DNA of 55,822 nucleotides, from positions 1-55,822 of IMG/VR virus record IMGVR_UViG_3300020469_000059; one strand, 5' to 3'. A program made the position numbers and the translations under genes. The notes under the pieces are model-generated. The model was not told the DNA's origin and did no database searches. It worked only from the letters and a program-made list of their open reading frames with translations. Source of the DNA: a virus. Shown here one piece after another: positions 4,450-13,400 of this stretch (its first letter is position 1; each line of letters opens with the position of its first letter).

Positions 4450-7400
4450 CTACTCAGATTCTGTAATAGGCCGGACAGGAATGTAGCGGTTGAGCTTTGA
4501 GGCGTGGTCGTAGACCTGCTGCGCTCGCGCCCTGCCGTATTCATCAGTCCTTGGGTCGAGCAGGCTCTCGATAATGTATTTGAACGACGGCCTGTCCATG
4601 TAACCTTTACTCAGTAGAGCGACCCTATCTCGACCAAGCTTCTTATCCTTCATCCCCTTGAGGAGGTCGGTGTCGGTGAGTCCGAGAGAGGCGAACCCTT
4701 TATTGATCCGCATCAGTTCGTAGTTAAGGAGGCGTCGATCCTCGATGTTCTCATCGATGATGTCCGCTACCTCGCCGTCGCTCATAGGGACGTTACGCTT
4801 CACTGCGTTGAGTCCGCTCTTCACGTTGTTGAACCTATTGTTAAGATCCAGCAGGTAACGCGAATACTGTTTCTGGAGATCAACATCATGGATACGGAAC
4901 GGCATCGCGCCGTCCATAATCTCAAGACCCATGCCAGTCAGAGATCCGGTTGACCAGCCCTCGTAAAAATCCTTACCGAGTCGCGGAGCGTATGCCTCCT
5001 TGGCGATGTGGCCTAAGATCTTCGATCCTGCTTCCATCGGACCGTCGGCCCCCTTGTTCCAAATTGGTTTACCCGTTGACGGGTTAAGGTTTCGGCGGGC
5101 CTCAGACACTGCTCCCGCGAGAATCTGATCGTCTAAGTATTGATCCCTCACTAAGCCTAACGCGATGGCGGCTCCCGCTTCAGTGAACTCACCTCTGCGG
5201 ATGTTCTCATACCCTCGCAGGAACGGATCGACCAGTAGCGAGTATGGATTGACGTAGGTCAGGTCAACCGACTTCAGCTCACCGTTCCATCTGTAATAGA
5301 AGAACGTATGCCCTCTGAGGTAATCTGGAATGGATGCACGCATGGCCTCGTCCTCCTCATCCCCGATGCCCGATAGCGCGGCGAGTGCCATAGGAAGAGC
5401 GGAAGAAAGAACTCCTATCGTTCCCATCATTGAGTATTTTCTAAACCTACCTCTCCGAACAAGAACAGGGTTGCCGCTGGCGATCTCCTCACTGGCGAGC
5501 TTGAACGTGTTGATCATGATTCGCGGAACCTCCATCTTGAATCGGATGAACGGGGCGAACAGCAGGCCGAGACCGGACTTCGTGAACGCTGCAACGGCTG
5601 GCGGTGCTTGGCTGTATGCCTGTGAGGTCATGACTACCTTGCGTGCGGCCAGACGCTTGATCTGCGTGTCGCTCATAGCGGCGAGGTTGTTGACCCCCAC
5701 TTTGCCGTCCTTGACCGTGCTTGTGTCGGCGGCTTTTGCTTCCATCAGGATTGCCAACTCATGGTTGTAGTAGACGATCTTGTAGGCGGCGTCGAGAGCG
5801 GCGGATAGATCCTGCGCCTTCTTCTCAATCATCGCTAGACCCTTAGTGACTTTATTAAGTTTCGTCTTTTCACCTAAGTCTTCGATCTGTTTCCTGATGC
5901 CGTCGGGAGTTACCTTACCGTTCAGGAGGTCTCTCAGAACTCCGGCGCGGAGTTCGTCGCCCTTGATGTTCAGGCCGATAAGCTCATTAAGCTCTGGGTC
6001 AATCTCGCCGTCTTTGAAAGGTCTTAGGTCATAAGTTCCTTTCAACATTTCAGAGACCATCTTGTCGTAGCGGAAGAATCCCTGAGAGGTTCCGAACAAT
6101 ATGTTACCGATCCCGTTGCGTAAGTAGAATCCGATGGAGCCTAGAGTCTTAGCTGCCATCGCCTTACCGCTAAGGTTAGCGGCTAAACCAACAACTCCCT
6201 TAACAGCCTTCTCCGCTGTGTCGGCGTATCCCATCGAGAGAGAGTCCATGAGCGCAACGTCCAGAATCTCTTTGAATTCAGGATCTACCAGCATTCCTGA
6301 GAGGGGGTCGTTCTTACTCGGCGCACCCGATCTAGCGGCCTCAAAGTTAGCATACTTGGCGCGGCTCTCTGCGGTAGCTAACTTCTCTTTCACCGTGATC
6401 ATGACGCCAGTTCTCTTGCCGTATGCCACCATCTGGTTCAGGAATGCCTGCTGCGACGCGATTGTCGCGACGGTAGAGTAAGTCCGAAGAATCAAATCGA
6501 TACCGGACTCTGACCCAATTTCGCCGAGAAGATTTCGGATCGGCTCCGGCAGCTCTTTACGGCGTCTGAGGTTGTCCTCAATCATCTTGTAACTTTTAGG
6601 CGTGGCCGTCGTCGAGTCTCTGCCGCCCTTCTCATACTGCATCAAGAAGGTGTTAAGCGAACCCTGCGCGTATGATCCATGTGGGCTGCTTTGGTTCTCT
6701 CTTTCGAGGAGTATGCGAGCTTCAACCTTGGCACGCGACTCGTCCATGCCGCCCTCAAACAGCTCCTTGGCCTTAGTTTTTATGTATTGGTCCTCAAAGA
6801 ACTCCATAGCGGCGTCCCTCACATCTTGATAATCGGGATCTTCCCTCACCTTCTGGAGGTAAGACGAGTCGGTAAACATCCTATAACTGCGGGTAATGTA
6901 GATGCCTCCGGTCTTAGAGATCTTGGCTCCAATATTTTTATCGAGGCCAGAGTCAACGAGTTTCTTCTGCAACGGGATGATCAACTCCTGCCGTATGTCG
7001 ATAATGTGAGCGGCTAGCTCTGGAGAGTCCTTAGCGAGGTCTCTCAGAGCGGCGTCGCGGTCGGCTTCCCTAGACTTTCGGGCCTCTTCGTAAGCTCTAT
7101 CGGTGGCCTCAGTTCTCGCATTATGGGCGAGTCCTTTTAAGGAGTTAGCTTGTTCGTCAGTGATCTCGCCTGCTTTGCGCTTCCTCTCTGCGTCGGCGTG
7201 TGCGTCGTCGTAATCTTTCTCGATAGCGTCAAGCACTTCATCAGTAACCATGTTACCTGTGTAGTGTCCCTGCGCGAGAGCGATCATTTCCATCGGCGCG
7301 TTTTCGTAATCGCCGTAGGTCTCCTTAATGAGTTTATCCATCTTCTTTTTATAGGTGACGACGTTAGCCTCAGTAAGTCGCTTGTAAGCGTCTCGGTTCT

Positions 7401-10400
7401 GGATCAATCGGCGGAAGGCTTCTGGAAGCTCGCCAGCGAACACCTTATTCAGGAACTCCATGATGAAGTTCTGTGGCTTTCCGGTCTCGGTCTCGTATAC
7501 AGGGATCTCAAGGAGATCGACCACTGCGGAGAAGTCTATGTTCGATCCTGTCTGCTGGCCGGACGGCGCGGCTGCGGCTGCGGCTGCGGTGGGGGCTGAA
7601 TACAGAGGTAGTTTTACGGTCTCAGCTCCCTCGTCCGCTTTTCTAAATATAAGTTCGCGTTGAGAAACACCAACGGACGGTGGGAAGATGCTGTCTTCCT
7701 CCGATTTTTTAATTGGATCTGTGTTGCCGTCATAGGGGTCGGCTGCTTTTTTGGGGTTAGGTTTCTTAGCCGAGTAAACTACGTCTTTCCACAGGTTGGA
7801 CTCACTCAGAACGTGGACTACAGGTGTCTCACCCGAAGTGCTGCGTATAGAATATGGGTATGAGTCATGGAAGTCAGTCTCGACGGCTTCGACCTCTCCC
7901 TTCATCGAGAGAACAGCGTAAACCCGCCCAGATGCTTTCTTATCCATTTGCTGAAATTGCTGGAAGGTCTTGACCAGCGGCTCTGCAAAAAGATCTGCCA
8001 TGCCCTGCATGACTGATGCCTGTGCGAGTTTGCCTTGAGGTATGTTACCTTTATTGTATAGGTTCTTGTCACCAGCCAGAAGATCAGCTATGTTCAAAGC
8101 CTGATTTTTCTTTTTATCGAAAGCAGCTTTTTCCTTTGGGCTGAACTTCTTCTGAACTTCCACTGTCGGCAGTTTCATGCTGTCAGCTATTGCTGACGAT
8201 ATCTGAGCGATAAAGGAACCACGTTGTGGGAACACTGACTCTTCAGGGTGGAGATTCTTTTTCATCTCCTCTATGTTTTTAGCCAGTCCGTCTTTCAGCT
8301 TCAGTTTCCTTGAAAATTCTTTGATGGTGGTCGTCTCGACTCCTGTATCTTTGTCTTTCTTTTTAACAACTAATCTCTCTTTACTGGCGTTAACAATAGC
8401 ACGGTTTACGACCGCCTCAGTGATCCCATACTTCTTGGGGTTCTTGGCTAGAGTGGCGAACAGGTTGACCGCTCCCGTAGCCATTGTTGTGGAGCTAAAC
8501 ATCTTCTCGATGGGAGCGGACGTGAGAGCCATAAGAATAGTTCCGTTGTTGCGCTTGGATATCTTGTTAAGGTTTTCCGCCATGTTCACAGCGGCGTCCT
8601 TGGTAGATGCCCAGAAATACCCTTGGTCACCGAACATGACTGGGTAGTAAACACCTCCCTTGCCGTCTACGACCTTATCGCCCTCGACCTCCAGTGTGCC
8701 TGCCATTGCGCCGTCAGGTTGGTGGAGCATGACGGCCATTCCCTCAAACTGGTCGAGGGATTGCTGTATCTTAATGTATCCGTTCTTGATCTTCTCGTAA
8801 AACTTCCCGTCTTCTTTGACGTAGATGTGTTTGACTATGGGATCACTCGCACTGGCGATTTCTGGTGGGGTCTCTATTGGGGCTGAGGAGAGTCTTCTGG
8901 CTGCTCCTCTAATCGGGAGAGAGTCAGGTCCAGTATCAGATCTTGCTGCGCTTGCGAGGATAGGATCTCCTCCGTCTCTTGGAAGAGGGCTTCCAATTCT
9001 TCGTTCGATGTCGTTTCTTTCATAAAGTGTTTCTAAGTAACCGTTATAACTAACGGGCGTTTCTCCAGATTTTCTTATAGAGGCTCCCCATAAAGCGGCT
9101 TGAACTTCTCTGGGTTCCCACCCTAAAGTATTAGCTACTTCAGTCAAGACCTTTTCTGCTTTTTCAAACTGAGCTTTACTAGGCGATGTCTTATTGAAGA
9201 GCATACGAGCAACGTGTCTATCAACAACAACTTTACTCGTATCACCAGCAGAGGCTTTATCGTAGTTAGATATCTTCCTCCCACTCAGCTCTTCATCGTC
9301 CCTGATTTTATCAAGGTTACTAGCTACTCCTTTAAGGTATCCTTTTCCTTTACTGTCGAGGAAAGGCTCCCCCCGCTTCATCTGGCCATACGCTTTAAGG
9401 GCTAAAGCGACATTGGATTTCACACTTGCGGCCTGTGAGGTAGCACTGAGAATTCTCTGGAATAGTTCAGCGTCGGGGCCGAAGTAGTCTTTCAAAAGAG
9501 CTTCGTGTCGATCATAGAAGTCTTTCCAATCTTTTGAGGTTTCAACTGCTTCAATGATCTCTTTTCGGGTCATGCGTAATCTCAAAGAGTTTTTCTTTTT
9601 AACTCTTTTTATAACAGCGTCTTCTACCGGAGCAGACGCTAAACCAACGAAGTCCTGATTCACGGTTCCGAACATCCTGAAAGCCTCCATCGGGTTTTCA
9701 GGATTGAACGCCATCTTCGTGGGCTGGCGGACGAAACCTACCTCGATAGCTCGCATCTCAATAATCAACTTATTGAGGGCGATATCTGCTGCGGCTCCGA
9801 TCTTTTTACGGTTGGCGACCCATCGGTTGATGATCCCCCTAAAGTAACGATTCAGAATCCTAAGTAAGGAAGGCTTTGATTTCCAGAATTGGGTGTCGTC
9901 CTCAGTAGTGAAACCCCGTGTGACCTTCTGGAGGTGCATACGAAGTTTCTCTTCCGCCAACTGATACTTGGCGTCTGCGACTTCTTGAGGGTCAGATGAC
10001 TGAAGTCTCGCCAGCATGGTCGCGAGTCCACTTTCGTTTCCGACGAGGTATTCTTTAGCGATGTCCACGTAGTCTGAGTCAGAAAGACTGTTGATGTAAT
10101 TCTGAATCTCTTCGTCGGTCAAAGCGTTGAAGCTGGCGTTATGGGTCAGCTCCTCGTTGATTATAACACCAGCGATTGCGCGTCCGGCGATGTCACTAAC
10201 GTCGCCTGTCTGGCTCAACATAACAGGCAGGTTTATGAAGATCGCTGAAGAATCAGGGTCCACAAAGGCAGCACTGCCGCCGGACTCAGTAGTGAGTTTT
10301 ATGTCTATGCCCACCGGAACCAGACCCCTGATGTAATTGTATAGTTCTCTTACTTTAGGTCGGTCTGCCTCTGGAACACCTTCAAGGAATCTCTCAGCAT

Positions 10401-13400
10401 CTTCCACGTCTTTCTGACGCTTCGCTTCAAGACGTGCCTGCTCTGTCTCGCGCTGCATCTCGCGCAACGCCTCTGCCCTCTCGATCCGAGACTCGGTTTG
10501 GGCAACTGGTGAACTGTATAACGTCGCTGCATTAGCGACCTGACCGCCCAAAGCTTTGGCGTTGGTGGTCGTTGTCGAGCGGGTATTACCACCCACGTTG
10601 ATAACATCCTCAAGAGATTCTGCTACTTTGCTGGCGTCACCTCTACCTACATTAGGGAACAGCATGGCTAGGTTAGTCAGGAAGCGGGAGAAAAATGAGG
10701 ATCTGTTGGGGGCTGGTTTGAGATCCCTAACGTGCTTCTGCACTTCTTCCGATAACAAGAACTGAGCGGTGAACTCATTAAGATCGACAAGAGCGTTCTC
10801 AAGAGACGGGACGGGTCCGCTTCTTTCTTTCTGCGATTCGTAAGACTCTTTTGCGGAGTCGAAAACAGCGGATAACTGTTTGAGTGTAGTCTGGACTTGA
10901 GACGATTTCTCCGCGATTTGAGCCTCAGTAGCTGAAGTGGTATCAGAAATAAATGCGTGGACGTATTCCTCAAGTAGTGTGTTGACGAGACCTCGACCGT
11001 TTCCAGATGTCACGTTGATAAACACAGTGTGCGAGCCGTCGTTCCCCTTGATGTATTTGCCTGCGATGTCGGCGGTTGTTTCCCCCAACACAAACTTAAC
11101 CCCTTTGATCAAATCAGTGTCACGCAGAAGCAGGTCAGCTACGACTTTGTGAGACGGGTTATCTGAATTTTTAGCGACCTCTTTAAGGGCTTTGATGACG
11201 CTGTCAGGGTTCCCACTCTCAAGACCCAGTCTCTCGATATCAGCCTCGTTCTCAGCCTTGATGGTCGCCCTCTCGGCGGCAGAGATGTTAGATCTCGATA
11301 GGTGGGTGCGGACTGCTTTAGTTAAAGCAATCATTGTGTTCCTCGCCTCGTCAATAGAGATCTGTGTCCCCACGGCGTCAGTGAACAGAGCTTGGAAATA
11401 GCTCACAGCGTCAGAGTTCTCGTAGCTCGCACCGTCCGAGCGGGTTGCGAAGTTGACGAGAAGTAGCGCGTTCAGAAAATCTGTGCCGCTGGTCGAGAGT
11501 TCATTTTTCTCGATAGCATCCACAAGCTTATTAACAGATGGTCTGGTGTCGCCGTTTCCAGATGACATCCATGAAGTAAACAGCCCGAACACGTCTTCGG
11601 CACTCGCGTTCTCAACCATGCCCTTCATCTCAGGAGTGGGGTCGTTCAAGACCTCATCAAGGATAATCTTGTTGACCTCTCTGCGTAAGTCTGGGCTGGT
11701 ATTCACCGCCCCAATCGCGGTGTCTATCGCTCCAGATACTGCGTCGCTTATATCTTGTGGAGAAGCAAGTTCACCGTCAGGGTTACGCCCGAAGTTAGCG
11801 ATCCAACCGCTTACTTTAGCGTTCCTGAACTCAGCGGGGGCTACGTCGAACGGGAGGGTGGAGACCGCTCTCTGTTCTCTAAGGGAGTTGGCGTCGTCCT
11901 GTTGCAACTTAAACTCATCGGTAGCTTTTCTAAGTAGCGTGTCGAAGGTAGGCGTCGCGTTGTTAGCGAAGTCGGGGTTGTTCTGGAGTTTCTGCTCCAC
12001 AAATAATCCTATAACCGCCCCGCCCGTAAGGTTGATGTTAGACTCTACTTTAACAAACGGTAAAAGTTTTTGGGCTGCTTGCTCTACATTTTTAGATCCT
12101 GTCTGAGCCACCACTTCGTCTATAATTGTGGCAGGGTTAGAGAGTAACTTCTCGCGGAGACTGAACAACTGCGCGTTGAACAAGAATTCTTGCTTGGCCG
12201 ACTCTAACGAAGCGGCGTGGAACTCAAGACCACGCTCACCGCTGAGAATTTTAAACCGTGCTTGAACGTCGTCGTTCGTCTCGTCTCCGGTCTTCTCCAG
12301 CTCAAGGGCGAATCTATTGATTCTATTTTTAATGTCAGTAGTGCTAGCGAAAAACTTTCCCTCTATGGGTCCGCCGTTTTCTGGGTCGAAGTCTGCGACG
12401 CCGTTTGGTAGGGCGGCTGGCTTGAACGGGATACTGGCTAAGGCAGCAGCTCTCGCGTTGTTCGGCTCAATCGAACTAACGTCCCTCGCGTTACCGAGCT
12501 TAGACTCTAGCAGGCGACCGTCGGCGGTAGGCCCGACCACGTCAGTAACCCTCCCGTCCGTGATTCGGATAGCGGGGTTGAGGTTTGCCCTATTAAAACT
12601 GCGGGGAACCTTAACGATTCTACCAGACTTCAAGATCTCGATAATGGAGATCGGGTCGTTATCGAATATGCCGTTACCACTATCATCAACAAAAAATTTA
12701 ACGGGCTGTCTTTCGGTCTTACCGGATACGGGATCGAAGTAAGTCCTTTTCGGTCGTTTACTGGTGTCGAGCTTTGCGTTCTTTGGAGGAGCGAGCTTAG
12801 GGTAAGCGGTGTAGACCGCAGAAGCCACAAACTCTGACAGGGACTGCCGTGACGATTCAGACGGCATCGGCAAACCATAGTTTACGTTGGGGTCGAGGTT
12901 AAGCGGGAAGCCGTGGCTGATCGCGAAGTCGATGAGCTTGTTAGCTTTCTCTTCTGCGTCAGGGCCACTGAAGGGAGGGTCATCAAACCTAAGTGTGCCT
13001 GACGACGGCCTTGAAGAATACCGCTTTGACTTAGACGGGTCGAAGCCACGGCTGTTGCTGTTGGTCGAACTTATGTTGGTTCTGGACTCACCTTGAAGGG
13101 AAACACCAACGGACTCTGCGTTAGTTTGTTCTTGGGTGAAGTCGATACTAGGACCGCCAGCGTAGTCTTTAATTTTTCTAGGGGATTTACGACCGTAATC
13201 AAAAGGAGTCTCGGCAGCTGGGACTGAAGGGTCTTCGATGCCCTCAATTTTAAGAACCGTGGTATCCTCACTATTATTAAAGTTGATATTCTGCTGGTTT
13301 CGGATGTTCTCGAAAGCGATCTCAACGTCAAGTGGGCTGGCCTCGTTTAGGGACTGCAAGAACACCTCTGGATCTACCTGCTGGTCAGTAAGTGTAACAT

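Noticed and set aside
7150-7599. Long plus-strand open frames opposite the giant gene
   Set aside because: They are antisense shadows of the 3941-residue gene, with atypical composition and no leaders; the same holds for the others within 4450-16275.
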